A stretch of DNA of 64,000 nucleotides from Streptomyces spiralis (GTDB lineage: Bacteria > Actinomycetota > Actinomycetes > Streptomycetales > Streptomycetaceae): assembly GCF_014654675.1 (NCBI RefSeq), contig NZ_BNBC01000035.1, positions 1-64,000 of the forward strand, written 5' to 3'. The position numbers and the translations under genes were made by a program. Below the pieces are notes generated by a model. The model saw only the letters and a program-made list of their open reading frames with translations. It had not been told where the DNA came from and searched no databases. Below, piece by piece: positions 1 through 8,030 of this stretch (position 1 is its first letter; every line of letters begins with the position of its first letter).

Positions 1-1
1 C

Positions 2-844
2 TTCGGCGCCTTCGGGCTCTACCCCCTCCTCTACACCGGCTGGATCGCCCTGCACCGGGTGGAGATGACCAGCCTGAGCCAGTCCGAATGGGTCGGCTTC
101 GACAACTTCACCAAGATCCTTCAGGACTCCGAGTTCTGGACGGCCGTCGCCAACACCTTCGTCATCGGCGTCATCTCCACCGTTCCGCAGCTGCTCGTGG
201 CGCTCGGCCTGGCCCACCTGCTCAACTACAAGCTGCGCGCCAGCACGTTCTGGCGGACGGTCATCCTCACCCCGTACGCCACCTCGGTGGCCACCGCGGC
301 CCTGGTCTTCGCCCTGGTCTTCCGGGCCGACGGCGGCATCCTCAACTGGGTGCTGCACTTCTTCGGCGCCCCCAGCGACACCGACTGGGGCAACGGGGAC
401 TGGACGTCGAAGATCGCCATCTCGGTCATCGTGATCTGGCGGTGGACCGGCTACAACGCCCTGATCTATCTCGCGGCCATGCAGGCGGTGCCCAGCGACC
501 TGTACGAGGCGGCCTCGATCGACGGCGCCACGCGCTGGCAGCAGTTCCGCAAGGTGACCATTCCCTCGCTGCGTCCGACGATCCTGTTCACCATCGTCAT
601 CTCGACGATCGGCTCCATGCAGCTGTTCGGTGAGCCGCTGCTGCTCCAGGGCGGCACCCTCGGCTCCGTCGGCGGCAGCGACCACCAGTACGAGACGCTC
701 AGCATCTACCTCTACAACTACGGCTGGAAGCTCGGGCATCTGGGCCCGGCCGCGGCCGTGGCCTGGGCGATGCTCGTCCTGCTGCTGCTGATCGCCCTGA
801 TCAACTGGATCGTCGGCCGGTTCGTGCGCAAGAGCGCGGCCTGA
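2..844 (+). CDS. cebF: Cello-oligosaccharide ABC transporter permease CebF (5' end outside window)
   Basis: Membrane permease of a binding-protein-dependent sugar importer (MalF/UgpA family). The reading frame is already open at base 2, so the true start lies upstream; 280 codons plus stop are visible. Several hydrophobic helices and the cytoplasmic EAA loop (EAASIDGA, about 506-529) that contacts the ATPase are present. The region around FGEPLL and the preceding TIPSLRPTILFT block agree closely with remembered CebF proteins of Streptomyces. It is followed after 14 bases by the partner permease and then by a beta-glucosidase, the cebEFG-bglC arrangement that imports cellobiose and cellotriose. 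No ATPase gene is seen; in this family the shared ATPase MsiK is encoded elsewhere (established knowledge). The substrate assignment rests on similarity and context. Confidence 0.88.
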   Translation, partial: FGAFGLYPLLYTGWIALHRVEMTSLSQSEWVGFDNFTKILQDSEFWTAVANTFVIGVISTVPQLLVALGLAHLLNYKLRASTFWRTVILTPYATSVATAALVFALVFRADGGILNWVLHFFGAPSDTDWGNGDWTSKIAISVIVIWRWTGYNALIYLAAMQAVPSDLYEAASIDGATRWQQFRKVTIPSLRPTILFTIVISTIGSMQLFGEPLLLQGGTLGSVGGSDHQYETLSIYLYNYGWKLGHLGPAAAVAWAMLVLLLLIALINWIVGRFVRKSAA

Positions 845-858
845 CGGGAGCGATATCC

Positions 859-1782
859 ATGACCACGACCAGTCCCACCAAGACCGCCGCGCCGAACCTC
901 CCTCCGGCCAGGCACGCCGCCCCGTCCGACAAGGGCCGCGGCCGATTCAAGATCGGCGCCGGGCAGCAGCTCAAGGGCGGCCCGTTCACCTACATCGCGC
1001 TCGTCGTCGTCGGCCTGGGCTCGATATTCCCGCTGTACTGGACGCTGGTGGCCGCATCCCACGACCAGCAGCGGGTCCTGGACAGCCCGCCGCCACTGAT
1101 TCCGGGCGGCAAGCTGTTCAGCAACCTCCAGTCGGCCTGGGACCAGGCCCACCTGGGCAAGGCCATCGTCAACAGCGTCATCGTGGCCGGCTGCATCACC
1201 GCCGCCACTCTGTTCTTCTGCACCCTGGCCGGCTACGCCTTCGCCAAGATGCGCTTCCGCGGCCGTGGCGTGCTGATGACCGCGGTCATCGCCACCCTGA
1301 CCATTCCGCCGCAGCTCAGCGTGGTCCCGCTGTTCATGCTGATGTCGGACATCGGGTGGGGCGGACACCTGGAGTCGGTGATCTTCCCGACCCTGGTCGG
1401 TGCCTTCGGTGTCTTCTTCATGCGCCAGTACCTGCTGGAGGCCCTGCCCTACGAGTTGGTCGAGGCGGCCAAGGTGGACGGGGCGAGCAACATCCGCATC
1501 GTCTGGAACGTGGTGCTGCCCGCGGCCCGGCCCGCGATGATGGTGCTCGGCATGCTCACCTTCGTGCAGGCCTGGAACGACTTCTTCTGGCCCTTCCTCG
1601 CGCTGAACCAGGAGAATCCCACCCTCCAGGTCGCGCTCGGCCAGCTCAGCGCCTCCTACACCCCCGACCAGAGCATCGTCATGGCCGGTGCGCTGATCAG
1701 CACGCTGCCGCTGCTGGTGGTCTTCATCGTCTTCGGCAAGCAGATCGTCGGAGGGATCATGGCGGGCGCCGTCAAGGGCTGA
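859..1782 (+). CDS. cebG: Cello-oligosaccharide ABC transporter permease CebG
   Basis: Second membrane permease (MalG type) of the sugar importer, 307 residues, the usual length for the family. After a polar N-terminus of about 45 residues there are six predicted membrane helices; the EAA loop (EAAKVDGASN, near base 1462) lies before the last two. The ATG at 859 follows a GGAG-like ribosome site within the 14-base gap after cebF, so the two permeases should be cotranscribed and translated together to form the heterodimeric channel. Downstream comes a 361-base gap and bglC. A disaccharide importer of other specificity cannot be excluded from sequence alone, but the beta-glucosidase and CebR box next door favour cello-oligosaccharides. 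Confidence 0.9.
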   Translation: MTTTSPTKTAAPNLPPARHAAPSDKGRGRFKIGAGQQLKGGPFTYIALVVVGLGSIFPLYWTLVAASHDQQRVLDSPPPLIPGGKLFSNLQSAWDQAHLGKAIVNSVIVAGCITAATLFFCTLAGYAFAKMRFRGRGVLMTAVIATLTIPPQLSVVPLFMLMSDIGWGGHLESVIFPTLVGAFGVFFMRQYLLEALPYELVEAAKVDGASNIRIVWNVVLPAARPAMMVLGMLTFVQAWNDFFWPFLALNQENPTLQVALGQLSASYTPDQSIVMAGALISTLPLLVVFIVFGKQIVGGIMAGAVKG

Positions 1783-2127
1783 TGCCGCCCGGGGCCGGCC
1801 GAGGCCGGACGCGTGTACGGCCTGTCGTGTGCCGTCCGCCGCGTACGGCCTGCCGCGCGTACGCCCCCCGTACGGCCCGTCCGGTACGACCCGCATCTCC
1901 GGCCCGCCCCGCACGCGGGCCGTACCGGACCGGGCGTCCACACGCCCCTGCCCCACTCGCCCCCTCGACCCGTGATCGCCACCCTGCCCCCCACCTGCCG
2001 TCGTGCACCCACTCCACCGCCCCCCCACTCGTCCCACCGCACTCGCCCACCCCCGGCACCCACCCGCACGCGCCGACCGGCCGTCCCGCACCGCCGGACC
2101 ACCGTCCGTCCCCTTCTCACGCCATTT
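1783..2127. other. Gene-free gap between cebG and bglC
   Basis: No convincing gene here. The first half repeats CGTACGG-type words (about 1810-1890) and contains an imperfect hairpin (listed separately). The second half is C-rich, with very little A or T. The right end runs into the CebR operator and the bglC start. Confidence 0.6.
1881..1928 (+). terminator. Hairpin after cebG
   Basis: Inverted repeat CCGGTACGACCCGC (1881-1894) and GCGGGCCGTACCGG (1915-1928), 13 of 14 paired, with a 20-base loop and no T tract. It may end or attenuate the cebEFG transcript before bglC. Confidence 0.45.
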
Positions 2128-2141
2128 TGGGAGCGTTCTCA
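2128..2141 (+). promoter_or_regulatory. CebR operator at the bglC start
   Basis: TGGGAGCGTTCTCA matches the known Streptomyces CebR box TGGGAGCGCTCCCA at 12 of 14 positions and ends two bases before the bglC ATG at 2144. Binding here would block initiation or elongation into bglC. CebR boxes at cebE and bglC, released by cellobiose or cellotriose, are established for streptomycetes; the match is seen directly, binding is inferred. Confidence 0.75.
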
Positions 2142-2143
2142 CC

Positions 2144-3592
2144 ATGACCGCCGTACGACCCGAGACCAGTGCCCAGCGGGCATCGGACACCTCCTTCCCG
2201 CCGGGCTTCGTCTGGGGTGCCGCCACCGCCGCCTACCAGGTGGAGGGTGCCGCCGCCGAGGACGGCCGCACCCCCTCCATCTGGGACACCTTCAGCCACA
2301 CTCCGGGCAAGGTCCGCAACGGTGACACCGGTGACATCGCCGCCGACCACTATCACCGCTACCGCGACGACGTCGCGCTGATGAAGGACCTCGGCCTCAA
2401 GGCGTACCGCTTCTCCATCTCCTGGTCCCGGGTCCAGCCCACCGGCCGCGGGCCCGCCGTCGAGCGCGGCCTGGACTTCTACCGCAGGCTCACCGACGAG
2501 CTGCTCGAGGCGGGCATCACGCCGGTCGCCACCCTGTACCACTGGGACCTGCCCCAGGAGCTGGAGGACGCCGGCGGCTGGCCGCACCGCGACACCGCGC
2601 ACCGCTTCGCCGAGTACGCCGACATCATGGCCCGCGCCCTCGGTGACCGGGTCGGGGTGTGGACCACCCTGAACGAACCGTGGTGCAGCGCCTTCCTCGG
2701 CTACGGCTCCGGTGTGCACGCGCCCGGCCGCACCGACCCGGCCGCCACCCTGCGCGCCGCGCACCACCTCAACCTCGCCCACGGCCAGGCGGTCGGCGCG
2801 CTGCGCTCCGTCCTGCCGTCCACCGCGCAGACCTCCCTCACCCTCAACCTGCACCAGGTGCGTCCGCTGACCGACAGCGCGGCGGACGCCGAGGCCGCGC
2901 GCCGCATCGACGCGGTCGGCAACCGGATCTTCACCGGCCCCGTCCTGGACGGCGCCTACCCCGAGGACCTGCTCGCCGACACCGCGCACCTCGTCGACTG
3001 GGACCAGCTGGTGTACGACGGCGACCTGGCGGAGATCTCCCGGCCCATCGACGTGCTCGGCGTCAACTACTACTCGCCGACCGTGGTCTCCCTCGCCACC
3101 GAGGGAACCGGCACCACCAAGAACGACGGCCACGGCGCGAGCGACCACTCTCCGTGGACCGGCTGCGACGACATCGCCTTCCACCTCGCCAACGACGACG
3201 TGACCGCGATGAACTGGGCCATCGACGCCGACGGGCTGCACACCCTGCTGACCGGCCTCGCGGCCTCGCACCCGCAGCTGGCGCTGATGGTCACCGAGAA
3301 CGGCGCCGCCTTCGACGACTACGTCTCCCCCGAGGGCCGGGTCAACGACCCGCAGCGGATCGCCTATCTGCACGCCCACCTCGAGGCCGTGCGCCGCGCC
3401 GTCGCCGACGGGGCGGACGTGCGCGGGTACTTCCTGTGGTCCCTGCTGGACAACTTCGAGTGGTCCTACGGCTACTCGAAGCGCTTCGGCGCCGTCTACG
3501 TCGACTACGCCACCCAGCGCCGTATCCCCAAGGCGAGCGCCCACTGGTACGCCGGGGTGATCCGCAACAACGCCCTGCCGGCCGCGGGGTGA
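2144..3592 (+). CDS. bglC: GH1 beta-glucosidase BglC
   Basis: Cytoplasmic family 1 glycoside hydrolase, 482 residues, expected to cleave imported cellobiose or cellotriose to glucose. The fold signature FPPGFVWGAATAAYQVEG is at the N-terminus; the acid/base Glu is in TLNEPW (Glu178) and the nucleophile Glu in VTENG (Glu385). There is no signal peptide. The ATG at 2144 is chosen because homology starts right after it and the upstream in-frame extension is low-complexity; no separate ribosome site is clear, and the GGGAG inside the CebR box may serve. It belongs with cebF/cebG upstream and cebR downstream. In S. scabies the orthologue also limits thaxtomin induction by removing the cello-oligosaccharide inducer (established). 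Confidence 0.93.
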   Translation: MTAVRPETSAQRASDTSFPPGFVWGAATAAYQVEGAAAEDGRTPSIWDTFSHTPGKVRNGDTGDIAADHYHRYRDDVALMKDLGLKAYRFSISWSRVQPTGRGPAVERGLDFYRRLTDELLEAGITPVATLYHWDLPQELEDAGGWPHRDTAHRFAEYADIMARALGDRVGVWTTLNEPWCSAFLGYGSGVHAPGRTDPAATLRAAHHLNLAHGQAVGALRSVLPSTAQTSLTLNLHQVRPLTDSAADAEAARRIDAVGNRIFTGPVLDGAYPEDLLADTAHLVDWDQLVYDGDLAEISRPIDVLGVNYYSPTVVSLATEGTGTTKNDGHGASDHSPWTGCDDIAFHLANDDVTAMNWAIDADGLHTLLTGLAASHPQLALMVTENGAAFDDYVSPEGRVNDPQRIAYLHAHLEAVRRAVADGADVRGYFLWSLLDNFEWSYGYSKRFGAVYVDYATQRRIPKASAHWYAGVIRNNALPAAG

Positions 3593-3626
3593 GCGGAGCT
3601 CAGGGCTGACCCGGCCGTCGGGTTCG

Positions 3627-3659
3627 CGGGGCGCGGCAGCCATCCGGGGCCGCGCCCCG
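3627..3659 (+). terminator. Terminator hairpin after bglC
   Basis: Perfect 11-bp GC-rich inverted repeat CGGGGCGCGGC (3627-3637) and GCCGCGCCCCG (3649-3659) with an 11-base loop, 35 bases after the bglC stop. It separates bglC from cebR. Confidence 0.6.
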
Positions 3660-3810
3660 TCGCGATCCCGCGCGGCCCGGTCGTGGTCCCGCGCGGCCCG
3701 AGGGGGGTGGGGGCCGCGGTGGCGAGGGGGAGGGACGATGGGGGCGGGAGCGGAACAGGCCCCTGCTGTTACATTCCTGGCCTGACGGCTGCGAACGGAA
3801 GGCGGCGACT

Positions 3811-4866
3811 ATGGCGGTCAACGGTGGGCGGGGCCGGGGCGTCCGGCGGCCGACCCTGGAGGAGGTCGCTGCCCGGGCCGGCGTGGGCCGCGGCACCGTG
3901 TCCCGGGTGATCAACGGCTCGCCCCGGGTCAGCGACGCGACCCGGGCCGCGGTGGAGGCCGCGGTCGCGGAGCTCGGTTACGTCCCCAACACCGCCGCGC
4001 GGGCCCTGGCGGCCAACCGCACGGACGCGATCGCGCTGGTCGTGCCGGAGCCGGAGACCCGGTTCTTCGCGGAGCCGTACTTCTCCGACATGCTGCGCGG
4101 CGTCGGCGCCGAACTGACCGACACCGACATGCAGCTGGTGCTGATCTTCGCGGGCGGTGACCGCGAGCGGCGCCGGCTGGCCCAGTACCTGGCCGCGCAC
4201 CGCGTGGACGGGGTGCTGCTGGTGTCGGTGCACGCGGACGACCCGCTGCCCGACCTGGTGTCCCAGTTGGAGATCCCGGCGGTGATCAGCGGCCCGCGCT
4301 CGGCGGCGGAGACGCTGACCTCGGTGGACTCCGACAACTACGGCGGCGCGCGCTCGGCCGTGGAGCACCTGCTGGAGCGAGGCCGGCGCCGGATCGCCCA
4401 CATCACCGGCCGCATGGACGTCTACGGCGCCCAGCGGCGCGTCGACGGCTACCGCGACGCCCTGCGGGAGGCGGGCGTCACGGTGGACGAACTCCTCATC
4501 GAGCCGGGCGACTTCACCGAGGAGGGCGGCCGTCGCGCGATGACCCGCCTGCTGGAGCGCGCCCCGGACGTGGACGCGGTCTTCGCCGCCTCGGACGTGA
4601 CGGCGGCCGGCGCCCGCCAGGTGCTGCGCGAGCAGGGCCGCCGCATACCTGACGACGTGGCCCTGGTCGGCTACGACGACTCGGCCATCGCGCGCCACAT
4701 GGACCCGCCGCTGACCAGCGTCCGCCAGCCCATCGAGGAGATGGGCCGGGCGATGATCGACCTGCTCCTGACGGAGATCGCCGACCGCCGCCCCCCGGCC
4801 CCCGGTGGCCCGGAACGCCGCCACGCGGTGCTCCCCACGGAACTGGTGATCCGCACTTCGTCGTGA
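3811..4866 (+). CDS. cebR: LacI-family repressor CebR
   Basis: Transcriptional repressor of cellobiose uptake genes, 351 residues. The N-terminal LacI helix-turn-helix (TLEEVAARAGVGRGTVSRVI, residues 15-34) has the hinge sequence NTAARALAANRT after it, and a periplasmic-binding-protein-like effector domain follows (about 70-345, with GYDDSAIA near the end). The N-terminal region agrees very closely with remembered CebR proteins. ATG at 3811 has GGAAGG eight bases upstream. It lies downstream of bglC in the same orientation, separated by 218 bases with a terminator, so it probably has its own promoter. In the ceb loci I know, cebR sits on the cebE side, so this placement is different. No CebR box was seen in front of it. 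Confidence 0.87.
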   Translation: MAVNGGRGRGVRRPTLEEVAARAGVGRGTVSRVINGSPRVSDATRAAVEAAVAELGYVPNTAARALAANRTDAIALVVPEPETRFFAEPYFSDMLRGVGAELTDTDMQLVLIFAGGDRERRRLAQYLAAHRVDGVLLVSVHADDPLPDLVSQLEIPAVISGPRSAAETLTSVDSDNYGGARSAVEHLLERGRRRIAHITGRMDVYGAQRRVDGYRDALREAGVTVDELLIEPGDFTEEGGRRAMTRLLERAPDVDAVFAASDVTAAGARQVLREQGRRIPDDVALVGYDDSAIARHMDPPLTSVRQPIEEMGRAMIDLLLTEIADRRPPAPGGPERRHAVLPTELVIRTSS

Positions 4867-4927
4867 GGCCCCGGCGGACGGCCGGGGCTCCGCCCACCGT
4901 CCGGGCCGGGGCTCCCCGGAAAACCAA

Positions 4928-4969
4928 TCAGCCGGTGACCTCGACGTATGTCGGAAGGTCACCGGCTGA
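4928..4969 (-). terminator. Terminator of tRNA-His
   Basis: Perfect 14-bp inverted repeat TCAGCCGGTGACCT (4928-4941) and AGGTCACCGGCTGA (4956-4969), with CGAC/GTCG in the loop able to extend the stem. On the minus strand it starts 8 bases after the tRNA end and is followed by a TTGGTTTTCC tract. Confidence 0.8.
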
Positions 4970-4977
4970 CTGCTCAG

Positions 4978-5050
4978 GGTGAGTGACGGGACTCGAACCC
5001 GCGACATCCTGGACCACAACCAGGTGCTCTACCAGCTGAGCTACACCCAC
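4978..5050 (-). tRNA. tRNA-His (anticodon GTG)
   Basis: Read on the minus strand it folds as a complete cloverleaf: acceptor GTGGGTG with CACTCAC, D arm GCTC/GAGC, anticodon stem CCTGG/CCAGG with loop TTGTGGT (anticodon GTG at 5015-5017) and T arm around GGTTCGAGTCC. The discriminator is C (4978) and the base before the acceptor (5051) gives the G-1 characteristic of tRNA-His. CCA is not encoded. It stands alone between cebR and orn. Confidence 0.96.
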
Positions 5051-5173
5051 CATGACCGGTAGCGGTTGACTTTCGTCGTTCCCCGACCGGCCGAGAAAAA
5101 GTGTACAGGGTCCGAAGGGGTGCTCGCGCACGGGTTTCGCGGCGCCCCTTCGCTGCACCCGGTCAGCCCTGTG

Positions 5174-5782
5174 TCATCCGTGCTGAGCAGGCATGACGTA
5201 CTTCGCGGCGATCGTCTTGGCGGTTTCGGAGTCGGGGCCGGGCTGCGGCACGAAGACGGCCTCGCGGTAGTAGCGCAACTCCGCGATGGACTCGCGGATG
5301 TCGGCGAGGGCGCGGTGGTTGCCGTTCTTCTCCGGGCTGTTGAAGTAGGCCTTCGGGTACCAGCGGCGGGCCAGCTCCTTGATCGAGGAGACGTCGACGA
5401 TCCGGTAGTGCAGATAGCCCTCCAGCGTCGGCATGTCGCGCAGCAGGAAGCCGCGGTCGGTGCCCACGGAGTTCCCGCACAGCGGCGCCTTGCCGGGCTC
5501 CTTCACGTACTCGCGGACGTAGGCCAGGACCTGCTCCTCGGCGTCCTTGAGCGTCGTGCCCCCGGCCAGCTCGGCCAGCAGCCCGGACGCGGTGTGCATC
5601 TGACGCACCACGTCCGGCATCGTCTCCAGCGCCGCGTCCGGCGGGCGGATGACGATGTCGATTCCCTCGCCGAGCACGTTCAGCTCGGAGTCGGTGACGA
5701 GGGCGGCCACCTCGATGAGCGCGTCGTCGGACAGCGAGAGGCCGGTCATCTCGCAGTCGATCCACACCATGCGATCGTTCAT
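5174..5782 (-). CDS. orn: Oligoribonuclease
   Basis: 3'-to-5' exoribonuclease of the DEDDh family that degrades 2-5-mer RNAs, including pGpG from cyclic-di-GMP turnover; essential or growth-limiting in many bacteria. 202 residues from the internal ATG (MNDRMVWIDCEMTG), preferred over an ATG three codons upstream because the family starts there. Visible catalytic residues: Asp9 and Glu11 in WIDCEMTG, Asp in GTDRGF, and His/Asp in NHRALADI. In Streptomyces ornA lies directly downstream of adpA, as here (gap 120 bases), and its loss affects growth and development. The tRNA-His gene follows in the same direction. Confidence 0.95.
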   Translation of the reverse strand: MNDRMVWIDCEMTGLSLSDDALIEVAALVTDSELNVLGEGIDIVIRPPDAALETMPDVVRQMHTASGLLAELAGGTTLKDAEEQVLAYVREYVKEPGKAPLCGNSVGTDRGFLLRDMPTLEGYLHYRIVDVSSIKELARRWYPKAYFNSPEKNGNHRALADIRESIAELRYYREAVFVPQPGPDSETAKTIAAKYVMPAQHG

Positions 5783-5902
5783 GTGTCTCACCTTACGGCG
5801 CTCCGCCGCGGGCCGAGCCGACCGTGCGGGGACGGAGACGGGGCGGGCAGGCGCGCCGGCGCCTGTCCACCCCGTTCTCCCCGGCCGGCCGTCAGGCGTC
5901 GC

Positions 5903-7174
5903 TCAGGCGCCGCCGCGCTGTCCCGGCAGGCTCGCCGACAGCGCCGCCGGAGCACGGCGGGCGGCCTGGTGCGGCAGCGAACCCTCGGTGTGCAGGGACG
6001 ACGGCGCGGGGCCCGAGGGCTGCGGGACGCCGACCGGGCCGGCCGCGGCCGCCGCGGCGCCCACGCCCGTGGGGCCGGTCACGTTCGCCGGTCCCGTTCC
6101 CTGCCCTGGCACCTGTCCCGCCGGACCCGTCTCGCCGTCCCCGGGCCGCTCGCCCTGCGGTCTGCGCGCCCGGTACGCCGCCCGGTACGCGGCCGGGGAC
6201 GACCCGAGCTGCCGGCGGAAGTGTCCGCGCAGCGCGACGGGGGAGCGGAAGCCGCAGCGGCCCGCCACCTCGTCCACCGAGTAGTCCGACGTCTCCAGCA
6301 GGCGCTGCGCCTGGAGCACCCGCTGCGTGATCAGCCACTGCAGCGGCGCGCTTCCGGTGAGCGAGCGGAAGCGGCGGTCGAACGTACGACGGCTCATGTA
6401 CGCCCGCGCCGCCAGCGTCTCCACGTCGAACTGCTCGTGGAGGTGCTCCAGCGCCCAGGCGACGACCTCGGCGAGCGGGTCGGCGCCGATCTCCTCCGGT
6501 AAAGACCTGTCCAGGTAGCGCTCCTGACCGCCGCTGCGGCGCGGCGGGACCACCAGGCGGCGGGCCAGCGCGCCGGCCGCCTCGTTGCCGTGGTCCGTGC
6601 GCACGATGTGCAGGCACAGATCGATCCCGGCCGCTGTGCCCGCCGACGTCAGCACGTCGCCGTCGTCGACGAACAGCTCTCTTGGATCGACGTGCACCGA
6701 CGGATAGCGCTTGGCCAGCGTCGGCGCGTACATCCAGTGGGTCGTCGCCGGGCGGCCGTCCAGCAGGCCTGCCGCCGCCAGGACGAACGCCCCGGTGCAC
6801 AGGCCCACGATGCGGGCGCCCTCCTCGTGCGCCCGGCGCAGCGCGTCGAGCGCCTCCTCCGGTGGCGGAGAGGTGATCGACCGCCAGGCCGGCACGACGA
6901 CCGTGCCCGCCCGCGAGATCGCCTCCAGGCCATGCGGCGCGGTGAGTTCCAGGCCCCCTGTGGTCCGCAGCGGGCCGTCCTCGCCGGCCGCCACCAGCAG
7001 GCGGTAGCGCGGCACTCCGGCGTCCTGGCGGTCGATCCCGAACACCGAAAGCGGTATGGAACTCTCGAAGATGGGGCCGCCGCTGAACAGCAGCACCGCG
7101 ACGATCTCCTTGCGGCGTCGCCCGGAAAGCTTCCGGGCCGCGGTTTCCGGCGCGGCAGTGGAGTCGTGGCTCAT
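5903..7174 (-). CDS. adpA: AdpA, AraC-family developmental master regulator
   Basis: Global activator of morphological differentiation and secondary metabolism in Streptomyces (bldH in S. coelicolor). 423 residues: an N-terminal DJ-1/GATase1-like dimerisation domain (about 22-190, with GLCTGAF) and a C-terminal AraC double helix-turn-helix (about 236-337), then a Pro/Gly/Ala-rich tail. The ATG at 7174 (MSHDSTAAPE) follows a GGGGGG-type ribosome site; the open frame extends 110 codons upstream but without conservation or codon bias that I recognise. Leu225, between the two domains, is encoded by TTA (6500-6502), the conserved adpA codon read only by the bldA tRNA, so translation is developmentally gated. 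An AdpA-type site lies 130 bases upstream, fitting autoregulation. Confidence 0.97.
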   Translation of the reverse strand: MSHDSTAAPETAARKLSGRRRKEIVAVLLFSGGPIFESSIPLSVFGIDRQDAGVPRYRLLVAAGEDGPLRTTGGLELTAPHGLEAISRAGTVVVPAWRSITSPPPEEALDALRRAHEEGARIVGLCTGAFVLAAAGLLDGRPATTHWMYAPTLAKRYPSVHVDPRELFVDDGDVLTSAGTAAGIDLCLHIVRTDHGNEAAGALARRLVVPPRRSGGQERYLDRSLPEEIGADPLAEVVAWALEHLHEQFDVETLAARAYMSRRTFDRRFRSLTGSAPLQWLITQRVLQAQRLLETSDYSVDEVAGRCGFRSPVALRGHFRRQLGSSPAAYRAAYRARRPQGERPGDGETGPAGQVPGQGTGPANVTGPTGVGAAAAAAGPVGVPQPSGPAPSSLHTEGSLPHQAARRAPAALSASLPGQRGGA

Positions 7175-7553
7175 ACTGCTAAGCCCCCCTCGGTGGTCGC
7201 GGCTCCTCGGTTGTGTCGCTCCTGCACGTTTCCCCTCGGTCCTGCACGAGTCCCCCGCCGTAAGTACCGTCAAGATCGAATCTACTGTGTCCCGCCGTGC
7301 CACGGTGGCCAGTTCAGCACCCGGCACATTGTCGACATGGCAACTTGGCGTGAAGCATTCGATCACGAAGCGTTGCACTCGTGGGGCGTGCAGGGAAGTG
7401 CGCCTCGTCGCAGTGGCCAATCCCCGTAGGGTGCGCAGGGTCGCCGAGACCCTTTCGGTGCAGGTCGAACGGGGGTTGGGGGGTACCTCGGGCGGGTGAT
7501 GCACGAGTCCGAGAAGTTGGCTGAAAAGATACGGGCGCGTGCGCGGAAACCGG
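7175..7553. other. adpA upstream region
   Basis: 379 bases without a supported gene. The first part is the adpA leader; streptomycete adpA transcripts have long 5' leaders (established). It carries a perfect AdpA consensus site at 7306-7315. The remainder, up to the stop of the minus-strand membrane-protein gene, contains short open frames without a credible start or domain. Confidence 0.6.
7306..7315 (+). promoter_or_regulatory. AdpA binding site upstream of adpA
   Basis: TGGCCAGTTC fits the AdpA consensus TGGCSNGWWY at every position, 132 bases upstream of the adpA ATG. AdpA is known to bind its own promoter region. Other TGGC words nearby (7339, 7413) deviate from the consensus. Confidence 0.55.
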
Positions 7554-8030
7554 TCAGGCGACCGGAGTCGTTCCCCCGGGGTGACGGCCGCCCCGGTGCG
7601 CCCCCGTGCCCGTCCGCTGGTGCCGTCCGCGGTGCGGGACGCGCTCCTCCGCGCGCAGCCGGGCCGCCCCGCGCTCCGACTGTCTCAACAGCACGCGACA
7701 GACCCCGGTCACGGCCGCCAGCCCCAGCGCGGTCCCGGTGGCCCCGGCCGGCGAGGTGCCGTACCAGACCAACACCACCGGCACGAGGACGCAACTGAAG
7801 ACGCCCCACCGAACCACATCACCCACGCTGTCCCCCACCCGCCCGCAGGAGATGTCGCGGGCACGGCCGCCTCCCTGGGCGCCTCCGGCGCGGCCTCCTG
7901 CGGTCCCCGCGGCGCGGCCGGCCGCGGCCTCCCCGAGGCCGCCGTGACCCGCCCCGCGGGCGCCCTCGGCCGCGACCGGCGCGGGGCGTGGCGACCGGGG
8001 TCGGCCGGGGGCGGGGTGAGGTGCGGACAC
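7554..8030 (-). CDS. Small membrane protein of unknown function
   Basis: 158 residues from the GTG at 8030, chosen because AGGGAG lies six bases upstream; an in-frame start 27 codons earlier has less support. A disordered N-terminal half rich in Pro, Ala, Gly and Arg (residues 1-65) is followed by two predicted membrane helices around FSCVLVPVVLVWYG and ALGLAAVTGVCRVLL, then a basic tail ending in HRGGRHPGGTTPVA. I recall similar short membrane proteins next to adpA in other Streptomyces, but no function. Codon bias supports coding. Its stop lies 380 bases upstream of the adpA start, so it is probably a separate transcript. Confidence 0.6.
   Translation of the reverse strand: MSAPHPAPGRPRSPRPAPVAAEGARGAGHGGLGEAAAGRAAGTAGGRAGGAQGGGRARDISCGRVGDSVGDVVRWGVFSCVLVPVVLVWYGTSPAGATGTALGLAAVTGVCRVLLRQSERGAARLRAEERVPHRGRHQRTGTGAHRGGRHPGGTTPVA

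Noticed and set aside
4978..5050. tRNA-His as an integration (attB) site
   Set aside because: No integrase, direct repeat of the tRNA 3' end or accessory block is present beside it.
5066..6502. Plus-strand open frame across orn and adpA
   Set aside because: Opposite-strand shadow of two well-recognised genes with no credible start or product.
7175..7504. 110-codon upstream extension of adpA
   Set aside because: No ribosome site, poor codon bias and no agreement with known AdpA N-termini, which begin MSHDSTAAPE.
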